From positions 1 through 10,288 of the forward strand of contig NYZY01000086.1 of assembly GCA_002687335.1 (NCBI GenBank): a stretch of 10,288 nucleotides of DNA. Reading direction: 5' to 3'. This DNA is from Chloroflexota bacterium (GTDB lineage Bacteria; Chloroflexota; Dehalococcoidia; UBA1151; UBA1328). A model generated the notes under the pieces. It worked only from the letters and a program-made list of their open reading frames with translations. It was not told the DNA's origin and did not search any database. Positions within the stretch are counted from its first letter, which is position 1. Every line of letters starts with the position of its first letter. The position numbers and the translations under genes are program-made. This document shows positions 1-6,798 of this stretch, one piece after another.

Positions 1-139
1 CCACCGCAGCAATTACGACTCCGTTGAACATCAATTCAAGCGACATAATCACAGTCACCAGGCTTCGTCGTGAAATCACCCCATAAGCACCGATTGCAAA
101 CAGTGCTGCGGAAACCGCGAGTACGCTCTCAATAGTCAT
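1..139 (-). CDS. nuoK: NADH-quinone oxidoreductase subunit K (5' part, runs off the left edge)
   Basis: This is the N-terminal 46 residues of NuoK, a small membrane subunit of complex I related to MrpC antiporter subunits, with three transmembrane helices in the family. The visible protein begins MTIESVLAVSAALFAIGAYG, continues with the family-typical VISRRSLVTVIMSLELM, and then MFNGVV. The glutamate in SLELM corresponds to the conserved membrane glutamate of the family, which is implicated in proton transfer. The ATG at 139 overlaps the TGA stop of nuoJ (ATGA, 136-139), so translation is probably coupled. The rest of the gene lies outside the window to the left, where nuoL, M and N would be expected. 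The family assignment is secure; the length cannot be judged. Confidence 0.93.
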   Translation of the reverse strand, partial: MTIESVLAVSAALFAIGAYGVISRRSLVTVIMSLELMFNGVVIAAV

Positions 140-795
140 ACGGAGACGTCTCCGTTCTCAGGCTCATTTTCTGGCGCCCGATCACGCATCAGAAGCAATC
201 CCCCGATCAATGTGGCAACCAGTAACAATCCGATGATTTCAAATGCGAGCATATACTCACGTATCAACATCACACCGATCGGGCCTGTACTATCAACCAA
301 AACCCCACCGTTCTCAACCACAACAGCGTCGGAATCTATCGGAGGGTCTTTAAGTATTGATATATCCGTACCGGTGCCCACTTCCACATACCCATCCGTC
401 AAAGCATGGAGAGCTAACGGATCATTTATTTCTTCCATGGAAGACCAGTTGGAGTTGTATGCGGTAAACACGACTGCGGAAAACAGCAACACTGAAACAA
501 CCACAGCAAATAGTCTGCCTTCGGAAGGCCGACTACCGGATGCAATGTCCTGAATAAACATGACGGCAAATGCCATCAGAACTGAAATAGCCCCCACATA
601 TACAAGTATTTGCACTACACCAACAAATTCGGCGTTAAGCACAAAGTAAAGAATCCCAACTCCTAGGAATGAACCGGCGAGAGCGATTGCAGCCCTAAAG
701 ACATCTCGCTGGGTGACAACTATGACCGCTAGCCCCAAAGTCATACCAGAAACCGCCCAAAAGACGAGTGTGGTCAAAGTTGAAACTTCCATCAT
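136..795 (-). CDS. nuoJ: NADH-quinone oxidoreductase subunit J
   Basis: NuoJ is a membrane subunit of complex I, next to NuoK in the proton-conducting membrane arm. With the start at 795 it has 219 residues. Hydrophobic helices lie at about 8-28, 34-54, 59-81, 95-113 and 175-203. The family signature is AEFVGVVQILVYVGAISVLM (about 55-74), in which a helix break and the conserved Tyr form part of the coupling region. The last helix, EYMLAFEIIGLLLVATLIGG, is also typical. Between helices 4 and 5 is a roughly 60-residue hydrophilic loop (about 114-175). The longer frame could begin at ATG 810, but ATG 795 gives the ATGA overlap with the nuoI stop (792-795) that recurs through this operon, and the protein from there matches normal NuoJ N-termini. 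No strong Shine-Dalgarno is seen for either start. Confidence 0.93.
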   Translation of the reverse strand: MMEVSTLTTLVFWAVSGMTLGLAVIVVTQRDVFRAAIALAGSFLGVGILYFVLNAEFVGVVQILVYVGAISVLMAFAVMFIQDIASGSRPSEGRLFAVVVSVLLFSAVVFTAYNSNWSSMEEINDPLALHALTDGYVEVGTGTDISILKDPPIDSDAVVVENGGVLVDSTGPIGVMLIREYMLAFEIIGLLLVATLIGGLLLMRDRAPENEPENGDVSV

Positions 796-1457
796 CGTTC
801 GTCGACCCATTTTCTTTTCAGATCTTCATCTGTCGGTCGCTCATGCCTACCAGCGTCATGGAAGTCTGTGACTTCTTCAGAAAATGGATCAAATCCTGTT
901 TCTTCAAATTGAGGCCGGTAGAACGAGCTCGGCCGTTTTTCGGCCTCGAATAACTCATCTTTAGAAATCACCAGGTCATTACGTATATAACTCGAACGCT
1001 CAAATTTCGTCCCCATGTGCAAAGCATCATATGGGCAAGCTTCTACACATAAACCACAAAACATACATCGACCTATATCGATATCGAATACCTCAATCTT
1101 ATAGCTCTCACCTTCCTGAGCATCAATTTTGCCCGGTACGCTCACAATCTCGATAATCCCTAATGGACAGTATTTCGCACAGCTTGCACAAACGGTGCAC
1201 CTATCCTCGTAAAATGTAAACTCGTTACCGCGGAACCGAGGTGATTGCTTTACTGCAACGGGCACTGTCGCAAGTCCCGCTATAGCCTTAAGGGAATTTC
1301 CGGGATTTTTTACCAAAAACTGGAAAGGGTTCATCCCAGCCTCTTTAGCCGCGCCTAACAAACCAACATGACGATCCGGATACTGTTCTGTAACGGCAGG
1401 TCTTACAAAATTCTTTAGCGTTACTAAGAATCCACGAGGTAGCCCAAGCCCAATCAT
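792..1457 (-). CDS. nuoI: NADH-quinone oxidoreductase subunit I (2x[4Fe-4S] ferredoxin-like)
   Basis: NuoI carries the two [4Fe-4S] clusters (N6a and N6b) that pass electrons towards NuoB and quinone at the membrane surface. The 221-residue protein has both cluster motifs: CTVCASCAKYCP with Cys 87, 90, 93 and 97, and CMFCGLCVEACPYDAL with Cys 131, 134, 137 and 141. The N-terminal FVRPAVTEQYPD matches the family. Typical NuoI then proceeds almost directly to a P-R-[FY]-R-G motif. Here about 40 extra residues (roughly 31-71, including AGLATVPVAVKQ) come first, before SPRFRGNEF. The C-terminal tail after about 155 is charged and contains the E-x-Y-R-x-D-like segment normal for the family. Start ATG 1457 shares its A-T with the nuoH stop (TAATG). 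Confidence 0.96.
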   Translation of the reverse strand: MIGLGLPRGFLVTLKNFVRPAVTEQYPDRHVGLLGAAKEAGMNPFQFLVKNPGNSLKAIAGLATVPVAVKQSPRFRGNEFTFYEDRCTVCASCAKYCPLGIIEIVSVPGKIDAQEGESYKIEVFDIDIGRCMFCGLCVEACPYDALHMGTKFERSSYIRNDLVISKDELFEAEKRPSSFYRPQFEETGFDPFSEEVTDFHDAGRHERPTDEDLKRKWVDER

Positions 1458-2767
1458 TATGCGCCCCCCTCTTTGGAAACAGCTTCGACACTGGAGACAT
1501 CAGTCGAATTCGTTATGTACACAGACGACTTCGGAATTGATTCAGTAGCTACCGAATAGACCGGAGAATCTGAATCTGGCGTGGTTTTCTCATAATTTGT
1601 AGTACCAAGTAACTTGCTCACCAGCCAAATCGAAATAATAGCCACAGGCCAGTTAACCGCCGCCATCATCCACAATTGTGCGGTAGTAGGTTGTGGCCAG
1701 ATTCCTATCAAAATAGCCGTGACAACAATATTTATCAGCGTGAGTTCAAACAGACCCTTCCACGCAAATTTAAGTACTTGATCGATACGTAATCTTGGCA
1801 GAGTCATTCGGAACCAGATGATGACGAAAAGAACTAGTGTCAACTTCGCTATGAACCAGAACTGAGACGGTATCGGCTCCCAACCTTTCCAGCCCGAAAG
1901 AAACAACGTGGTAATAATTGCAGATGTACTGATTTCAGCCATGAACTCTGCCAGAAAGAACAAACCGAATTTCATACTTGCATAGTCATTTAAATAACCT
2001 GCTGCAAGTTCCGATTCAGCCTCCGTCAAATCAAACGGCGCTCGTGCCATCTCAGCCATTGCAGCGATAAAAAATACAAAAAAGGCCAGTGGCTGAACAA
2101 GAATAAATGGAATCCCCTGCGCTTGAACAATCTGGCCAAGCGATAGAGATCCGGCAAGCATGATGACACCTACGAGCGCAAGAGCCATAGGAATTTCGTA
2201 ACTTATCAGCAATGCAACCGATCGTAGAGCTGAAAGAATAGCTATTCGATTGGCTGAGGACCACGCGGCGGTAAGAACAGAAAGGGTGGTCAACGACGTA
2301 ACAGCCATTATGAACAATACACCGACATTTAAATCAGCAACATAGGTCCCAATACCAAATGGAATCACTGCGAAAACTAAAAGCGCAGGAGTAGCAATCA
2401 AAATAGGAGCAAGATTGAAAAGAATACGATCAGCGTCTACGGGTACCACGTCTTCTTTAAACATCGTCTTGATAGCGTCAGCCACCGACGTAAGCATCCC
2501 AAACGGCCCCCAACGATTAGGTCCGGTTCGTGATTGAAAACGGCCAAAGAGTCGCCGCTCACCCCAAATGAGCACAATAACTCCGCCTAGTACTCCATTG
2601 ATTACCAGTCCAATGATCACCAATGCTGTTATTGCAAACGCAAGCCACTCCAAACCTCCGGGCAATAAACCCGAGGCATAGTCACGCGCTCCACACCCTG
2701 CACTATCACCGGCAAGAAGGCAGTAGATATTTCTCCACAAAGAATTGTCCAGGAAAGACTGATCCAT
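1457..2767 (-). CDS. nuoH: NADH-quinone oxidoreductase subunit H
   Basis: NuoH is the membrane subunit that forms the quinone-access chamber with NuoB and NuoD. The 436-residue protein shows the family landmarks in order: WGERRLFGRFQSRTGPN (68-84), the AEMARAPFDLTEAESELAAG segment (238-257) with the conserved acidic residues of the loop beside the quinone channel, LFLSGWKGWEP (289-299), and FRMTLPRLRIDQVLKFAWK (319-337). Multiple hydrophobic helices span about 40-66, 115-145 and 152-380. It is longer than the usual 320-400 residues because of about 38 residues before the first helix and a Ser/Thr-rich hydrophilic tail after about 388. Start ATG 2767 overlaps the nuoD stop (TAATG). The function is clear; the extensions are unexplained. 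Confidence 0.96.
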   Translation of the reverse strand: MDQSFLDNSLWRNIYCLLAGDSAGCGARDYASGLLPGGLEWLAFAITALVIIGLVINGVLGGVIVLIWGERRLFGRFQSRTGPNRWGPFGMLTSVADAIKTMFKEDVVPVDADRILFNLAPILIATPALLVFAVIPFGIGTYVADLNVGVLFIMAVTSLTTLSVLTAAWSSANRIAILSALRSVALLISYEIPMALALVGVIMLAGSLSLGQIVQAQGIPFILVQPLAFFVFFIAAMAEMARAPFDLTEAESELAAGYLNDYASMKFGLFFLAEFMAEISTSAIITTLFLSGWKGWEPIPSQFWFIAKLTLVLFVIIWFRMTLPRLRIDQVLKFAWKGLFELTLINIVVTAILIGIWPQPTTAQLWMMAAVNWPVAIISIWLVSKLLGTTNYEKTTPDSDSPVYSVATESIPKSSVYITNSTDVSSVEAVSKEGGA

Positions 2768-3879
2768 TATCGATCCACCTCACCCATATTGAGGTCGACA
2801 CTTCCAAAAGTTACAAATAGATCCCCAAATTGACCTCCGATGAGCATATCGCGCAACAGGGTCAAATTGATCAAAGAAGATGAACGCACATGCATTCGAT
2901 ATGGAGCTATCCCACCATCACTCACGAGATAAAACCCAAGTTCACCTTTTGAGCCCTCAATAGCCGCGTAGGCATCGCCAATGGGAGGTCGCAAAAGTCG
3001 TGGCACATCGTCAAATGACGGACGAACTAGCCCAGGCTCAATTTGATCAATGCACTGTTGAATAATTTTTACACTTTCGCGAGCTTCTTGGACCCTTACC
3101 CAATAACGAGCGTAATTATCGGACGCTGTATGTAATTTCCGTTCAAATTTGATCTTTCCGTAATAATCGTATGGGTTACGATGACGCAAGTCCCAATCGA
3201 CACCGCTGGCACGTAACATCGGACCTGTTATAGAGGCATTGATCAATAATTCAGGCGAAAGAACCGCCGTTCCCTTAGTACGTGAAAAAACGATTTCGTT
3301 TCCACTTAAATACTCTTCGAGTTCATCGAGCGTATTGACAATATCGCTCAACCCACGGTCAAGTGCGGGCCAAAACTCTGGAGGGGCATCCATAAATACG
3401 CCCCCAGGCCGTAAATATGAATTGGTAATACGCGCTCCGCAAATAATTTCGAACAGGTCGAGAATGTTTTCTCTTTCCCTCATTGCGTATATGAGGGGTG
3501 TCCCTAATGCGCCCAGATCCTGAAGCAGAAATCCTGTTGCCACCAAATGACTCGCAATCCGCTGTAGCTCTGATGCAATCATTCGGAGCCAAACACCTCG
3601 AGGTGAAGGCTCGATGCCTACCAACTTTTCCACGGCCAAAATATAGGCCTGATTATTTAACATTGACGACACATAATCCATACGGTCGGTCAAAGTTACT
3701 ATCTGTGTATATGTTCGCTCTTCAGCAAGCTTTTCTGAACCTCGGTGTAAATAGCCAAAAATCGGCTCGACGTCAACAATCTCCTCACCGTCGAACATCA
3801 CCCGCATTCTAAACACTCCATGGGTAGATGGATGCTGGGGTCCCAAATTGACGGTAACTGGCTGTGTCTTGATTGCCAT
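2767..3879 (-). CDS. nuoD: NADH-quinone oxidoreductase subunit D (49-kDa family)
   Basis: NuoD is the 49-kDa-type subunit, homologous to the large subunit of NiFe hydrogenases, and lines the quinone-reduction site with NuoB. The 370-residue protein is complete, from NLGPQHPSTHG near the N-terminus to the family-typical C-terminal NMGEVDR. His20 in QHPSTHG and Tyr69 in TDRMDYVS align with the quinone-site His38 and Tyr87 of Thermus Nqo4. Other landmarks are GYLHRGSEKLAEERTY (42-57), the RERENILDLFE segment, the ASGVDWDLR segment, and GELGFYLVSDGG near residue 315. It is a stand-alone NuoD, not fused to NuoC as in some enterobacteria. Start ATG 3879 overlaps the nuoC stop (TAATG). Confidence 0.97.
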   Translation of the reverse strand: MAIKTQPVTVNLGPQHPSTHGVFRMRVMFDGEEIVDVEPIFGYLHRGSEKLAEERTYTQIVTLTDRMDYVSSMLNNQAYILAVEKLVGIEPSPRGVWLRMIASELQRIASHLVATGFLLQDLGALGTPLIYAMRERENILDLFEIICGARITNSYLRPGGVFMDAPPEFWPALDRGLSDIVNTLDELEEYLSGNEIVFSRTKGTAVLSPELLINASITGPMLRASGVDWDLRHRNPYDYYGKIKFERKLHTASDNYARYWVRVQEARESVKIIQQCIDQIEPGLVRPSFDDVPRLLRPPIGDAYAAIEGSKGELGFYLVSDGGIAPYRMHVRSSSLINLTLLRDMLIGGQFGDLFVTFGSVDLNMGEVDR

Positions 3880-4385
3880 TATTCGTCTGATCCCGTATTT
3901 TTTGAAATTTCAGGAATCGAAGTAACAATCGATTGATCGTAAGTGACGTAGTCCTTCCTCAAGGGATGCCCAGGAAACCCTTCCCACAACATAATCCGCT
4001 TGTGGTTTGGATGTCCGTCAAATCTAATGCCCATTAAATCCCAAACTTCCCGCTCCTGGTAGTCTGCACCACGCCATATCGATACCACGCTAGGAACGGA
4101 AGGCTCAGTTCTACCAATACCAACACGTGATTTTAAAACAGCAGATGCATTCATTGGCAGTGAAGTAAGGTGATATACCACCTCATAATGATCGATATAG
4201 TCCACCGCTGTCAGACTGTTTAACAAATCAAATTTGAACTCTGGACGGTGTTTCAAGCCTTCACACACGACAGGTATAGATTCGGCCTTCAACCAGACAT
4301 CTGTTCCGGTACTACCCTCAATAGATCCAGGGGCAAATTCTTCAATCGCTTCAGCAAGCGCCTTACCGCTCCAGACTGTGGTCAT
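3879..4385 (-). CDS. nuoC: NADH-quinone oxidoreductase subunit C (30-kDa family)
   Basis: NuoC is a soluble connecting subunit of complex I that packs against NuoD and NuoB. With the start at 4385 it is 168 residues, [17 protein letters not shown] at the N-terminus. The C-terminal signature is present: [20 protein letters not shown] followed by [19 protein letters not shown], matching the complex I 30-kDa family pattern E-R-E-x-x-D-[LM]-x-G-I-x-F-x-G-H-P ... L-R-K-D-[YF]. The frame stays open upstream to an ATG at 4592, but that extension lies inside nuoB, is cysteine-rich and unlike NuoC. ATG 4385 makes an ATGA overlap with the nuoB stop (4382-4385), like the other junctions. Confidence 0.95.
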   Translation of the reverse strand: MTTVWSGKALAEAIEEFAPGSIEGSTGTDVWLKAESIPVVCEGLKHRPEFKFDLLNSLTAVDYIDHYEVVYHLTSLPMNASAVLKSRVGIGRTEPSVPSVVSIWRGADYQEREVWDLMGIRFDGHPNHKRIMLWEGFPGHPLRKDYVTYDQSIVTSIPEISKNTGSDE

Positions 4386-5032
4386 ACCTGTCCTGCCGCC
4401 TGCCCAGTAATGCTGTATCGACGGATCTTGTCGTGCAGTTGCATAATCCCGTACAGCAATGAGTCTGGACGCGGAGGACAGCCTGGAACATAAACATCTA
4501 CCGGCATGATGTGATTTACACCTGGGACCACTGAATAGCTTTGATAATACGGTCCGCCCGAAGTAGCACAAACACCCATCGAGATAACCCATCGAGGTTC
4601 TGCCATCTGGTCATATAAACGGCGTAATGGCACTGCCATTTTCCAGGTTAAGGTGCCAGCGACGATCAGTAGGTCCGCCTGACGAGGTGAAGCCCGCAGT
4701 GCCTCCATTCCAAATCGAGCCAAATCAAACCTAGCCATTGCCGCACTAATCATTTCGAATGAACAACAAGCAAGACCAGATTGCAGAGGAAATACCGATG
4801 ATTTACGTGCCCAGTTAAGAAGATAATCTACCGAACTAATGATCACGCTGCGCTGAAGTTCATCCGGGACTTCTAAAACAGGGTCCGGAAACGGCTCTAA
4901 ATGAGTCGACTTCATCCGATTCACCGCATCGCCTTCAGTTTGATCCAAATCAAAGGTAATGGACTGGAGTGGCCCTCTAGGGTCTGCGCCCATCGGGGCA
5001 CCGTAGGGATCTATCAATTTAGGACCAGTCAT
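4382..5032 (-). CDS. nuoB: NADH-quinone oxidoreductase subunit B ([4Fe-4S] N2 subunit, PSST family)
   Basis: NuoB holds cluster N2, the last iron-sulfur cluster before quinone. Counting from ATG 5032, the 216-residue protein has the tandem cysteines of GLACCSFEM (Cys 89 and 90), Cys 155 in [10 protein letters not shown], and Cys 185 in VPGCPPRPD, which are the four cluster ligands of the family. The segment [23 protein letters not shown] is also typical. About 55 residues with no obvious match precede the conserved core, making the N-terminus longer than in minimal NuoB proteins. A start at 5068 is possible but would overlap nuoA by 37 bases. ATG 5032 gives the TAATG junction with the nuoA stop seen throughout the operon, so I prefer it. 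Confidence 0.95.
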   Translation of the reverse strand: MTGPKLIDPYGAPMGADPRGPLQSITFDLDQTEGDAVNRMKSTHLEPFPDPVLEVPDELQRSVIISSVDYLLNWARKSSVFPLQSGLACCSFEMISAAMARFDLARFGMEALRASPRQADLLIVAGTLTWKMAVPLRRLYDQMAEPRWVISMGVCATSGGPYYQSYSVVPGVNHIMPVDVYVPGCPPRPDSLLYGIMQLHDKIRRYSITGQAAGQV

Positions 5033-5433
5033 TAGTTTGTCACCCACTCTAGAGCTCTTTTTCGCCAAGCGTACGCGTATGCAAATGTCACGACTATTAG
5101 AAACACACCAACAGCCACTAATGCAGCAAAACCGAACTGCATGCTCATCACACCGTATTTAACTGCCCAGGGGAACAGGAACACAGTTTCCACATCAAAG
5201 ACCACGAAAAGTAACGCGTAATGGTAGTAACGAAAATTGAACCGGGCTGGCCGATCACTGAAGGGAGGCATACCACCTTCGTACGCGCTTTCTTTAACGG
5301 GCGATGGACGTGAGGGTCTAACCCGTACGAATTGGGCTAAGTAACTCATCATAAGCATGCCCACGGGAACTGACACCGCGGCAAGACCGAATATAGCGAG
5401 CAGGGCGTACTGCCGAAAATAATCCTCGAACAT
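5032..5433 (-). CDS. nuoA: NADH-quinone oxidoreductase subunit A, first gene of the operon
   Basis: NuoA (ND3 family) is a small three-helix membrane subunit near the quinone chamber. The 133-residue protein has helices at about 9-34, 71-94 and 99-122. The hallmark loop and helix are [20 protein letters not shown], then [25 protein letters not shown], with the conserved acidic pair Asp80 and Glu82. The usual cysteine of the family's Y-E-C-G loop motif is replaced here by glycine (YEGG), as in many bacteria. A TTG lies one codon before the ATG (5436), but the ATG at 5433 is the simpler start. No convincing Shine-Dalgarno is visible. A promoter candidate lies about 45-75 bp upstream. It is the first nuo gene in transcription order. 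Confidence 0.94.
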   Translation of the reverse strand: MFEDYFRQYALLAIFGLAAVSVPVGMLMMSYLAQFVRVRPSRPSPVKESAYEGGMPPFSDRPARFNFRYYHYALLFVVFDVETVFLFPWAVKYGVMSMQFGFAALVAVGVFLIVVTFAYAYAWRKRALEWVTN

Positions 5434-5478
5434 CAACTGCCAATTACTTGTTCAACGACTTAAAAAAGATCAGTTTGG

Positions 5479-5507
5479 AGCATAGCAGTCACCCCTTTTA
5501 GCAGCAA
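5479..5507 (-). promoter_or_regulatory. Candidate sigma70-type promoter of the nuo operon
   Basis: On the minus strand TTGCTG (5507-5502) and TATGCT (5484-5479) are separated by 17 bp, and the -10 box is preceded by TGC, giving an extended -10 (TGnTATGCT). Transcription would begin near 5472 and leave a leader of about 38 nt before nuoA. The -35 match is modest (3 of 6) and the -10 is 4 of 6. It is the best candidate in the 123-bp gap between the alcohol dehydrogenase gene and nuoA. No clear terminator hairpin follows the alcohol dehydrogenase gene, so some read-through into nuo is possible. Confidence 0.45.
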
Positions 5508-5556
5508 GTGAAAAAATGAACAATCCATCTGTTTCAAAGACCATCAAAGTTAAAAC

Positions 5557-6651
5557 CTAATCGAAAATAATCACCCCGCGGCCGTCCTCAGCGCGCTCAA
5601 GAGCCTCGTAAGCCATGTTGATCTCATCAAGTTTATATCTGCGAGTCACCATACCGCCGACATCTATCCGACCCTGCTTATAAAAGCTAAGTAATTTTCT
5701 GAACGTCTCATGAGGACTTGCTGATCCGTAGTAACTACCGACAAGGGTTTTCTGATTTCGCACCAATTCAACAAGTGGAATCTCGGCATTCATGCCGTCT
5801 GGAGCCAATCCCACAATAACGGTAGTGCCACCTTTACGAGTTGCTTTATAGGCCTGTTCAGTTGTCAGTTTGTGACCGAAAGTATCAAAAGCGAAATCAA
5901 CCCCATCACCTGTCATTTCCTGAATCGCAGCGACAGCGTCCTGATCGTTAGCATTGATCACATCTGTAGCTCCAAACTTGTACGCGAATTCCAGCTTATG
6001 ATCATGAATATCAACCGCAATTACCCGCGAAGCATTCATCAACGCGGCCCCCTGGATAGCGTTCAGGCCTACACCGCCGGCTCCGATGACAGCAACAGTC
6101 ATTCCCGCGCGCATATTTGGCTGATTTATCACACCCCCCACTCCAGTCGTAACAGAACACCCAATTAGCGCAGCGACTTCCATTGGCACATCATTCGGCA
6201 TGGGATAGCACGCCTGCTGTGGAATAACAACTGATTCAGCAAATACTCCCAGCTTTGCAAACTGATGTACTTCAGTCCCATCGGAAGTATAAAGTCGACA
6301 AGTGCCGTCATATTGACGTGTTCCAGTTTCTCGATTGGTGTCACATATATTGGGGATACCCGTACGGCACGATCTACAGTGACCGCAACTTGGAACAAAT
6401 GATAAAACGCAACGATCACCCTGTTTCACCATAGTGACACCTGGGCCCACGGTATCAACGACCCCCGCACCTTCATGACCAAGAACTATTGGCATTGGAG
6501 TTGGATTGTCACCAGTCATCACATGATGATCCGAAGCACACACCCCAGCAGCCGACATCTTAACTCGCACCTCACCAGTTTTAGGCTCTGACTGGTCAAG
6601 CTCAACTATTGGCATTGGTTTATTCGATTCAAAAAGGACTGCAGCTTTCAC
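5557..6651 (-). CDS. Zinc-dependent alcohol dehydrogenase (MDR superfamily, class III-like)
   Basis: This is a medium-chain zinc alcohol dehydrogenase of 364 residues, expected to oxidise an alcohol or reduce an aldehyde with a nicotinamide cofactor. Catalytic zinc ligands are Cys38 in AAGVCASDHH, His59 in GHEGAG (with Glu60) and Cys165 in ALIGCSVTTG. The structural zinc site is intact: CGHCRSCRTGIPNIC with Cys 89, 92, 95 and 103. The Rossmann motif GAGGVG is at 190-195, and Asp214 at the end of the next strand (VIAVDIHDHK) suggests NAD+ rather than NADP+. The overall pattern, including the GCSVTTG-type segment, resembles class III and NDMA-dependent alcohol dehydrogenases; the substrate cannot be read from sequence. 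An in-frame ATG lies at 6708, but GTG 6651 is preceded by GGAG at 7-nt spacing (6662-6659), and the homologous sequence starts there (KAAVLFES). Confidence 0.9.
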   Translation of the reverse strand: MKAAVLFESNKPMPIVELDQSEPKTGEVRVKMSAAGVCASDHHVMTGDNPTPMPIVLGHEGAGVVDTVGPGVTMVKQGDRCVLSFVPSCGHCRSCRTGIPNICDTNRETGTRQYDGTCRLYTSDGTEVHQFAKLGVFAESVVIPQQACYPMPNDVPMEVAALIGCSVTTGVGGVINQPNMRAGMTVAVIGAGGVGLNAIQGAALMNASRVIAVDIHDHKLEFAYKFGATDVINANDQDAVAAIQEMTGDGVDFAFDTFGHKLTTEQAYKATRKGGTTVIVGLAPDGMNAEIPLVELVRNQKTLVGSYYGSASPHETFRKLLSFYKQGRIDVGGMVTRRYKLDEINMAYEALERAEDGRGVIIFD

Positions 6652-6678
6652 GCGGGATCTCCACCTTTCAATAGAAAA

Positions 6679-6708
6679 ATGTTGAACATAAATCAACATG
6701 TCCAACAT
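6679..6708 (-). promoter_or_regulatory. Leader hairpin with U-tract upstream of the alcohol dehydrogenase gene
   Basis: On the minus strand ATGTTGGACAT (6708-6698) and ATGTTCAACAT (6689-6679) form an 11-bp stem with one G-U pair and an 8-nt loop. The stem runs into five U residues (6679-6675). It ends 13 nt before the GGAG ribosome binding site. It could be the intrinsic terminator of the selenoprotein transcription unit, an attenuator in the alcohol dehydrogenase leader, or a protein-binding palindrome. The stem is AT-rich, so as a terminator it would be only moderate. Confidence 0.45.
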
Positions 6709-6728
6709 AGTTAGCGGTGCATTACTGT

Positions 6729-6757
6729 CTGATACGACCGATATCGACCAGTCACAA
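6729..6757 (-). promoter_or_regulatory. Possible promoter for the alcohol dehydrogenase gene with a palindromic spacer
   Basis: On the minus strand TTGTGA (6757-6752) lies 17 bp before TATCAG (6734-6729). The spacer contains the perfect palindrome CGATATCG, flanked by GGT on the left and GTC on the right, a place where a repressor could block RNA polymerase. The hexamers match the consensus at 4 and 3 of 6 positions, so the call is weak. If it is real, the leader (about 6722 to 6652) would contain the hairpin at 6679-6708. Confidence 0.25.
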
Positions 6758-6798
6758 ACTAAAAGTTATTTCTCAAACTCTTTAAGAATGTAGAGCAA

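Noticed and set aside
4386..4592. N-terminal extension of NuoC to ATG 4592
   Set aside because: It lies wholly inside nuoB in another frame, has no NuoC similarity, and the ATGA overlap at 4382-4385 gives a normal NuoC start.
5033..5068. NuoB start at ATG 5068
   Set aside because: It would overlap nuoA by 37 bases, whereas ATG 5032 makes the TAATG junction used elsewhere in the operon.
6165..6419. Minus-strand 84-residue frame inside the alcohol dehydrogenase gene
   Set aside because: It is out of frame with a strongly conserved enzyme and has low-information sequence.
6652..6708. Alcohol dehydrogenase start at ATG 6708
   Set aside because: The extra 19 residues are encoded by the leader hairpin and the ribosome binding site and do not resemble the family; GTG 6651 has GGAG at 7 nt.
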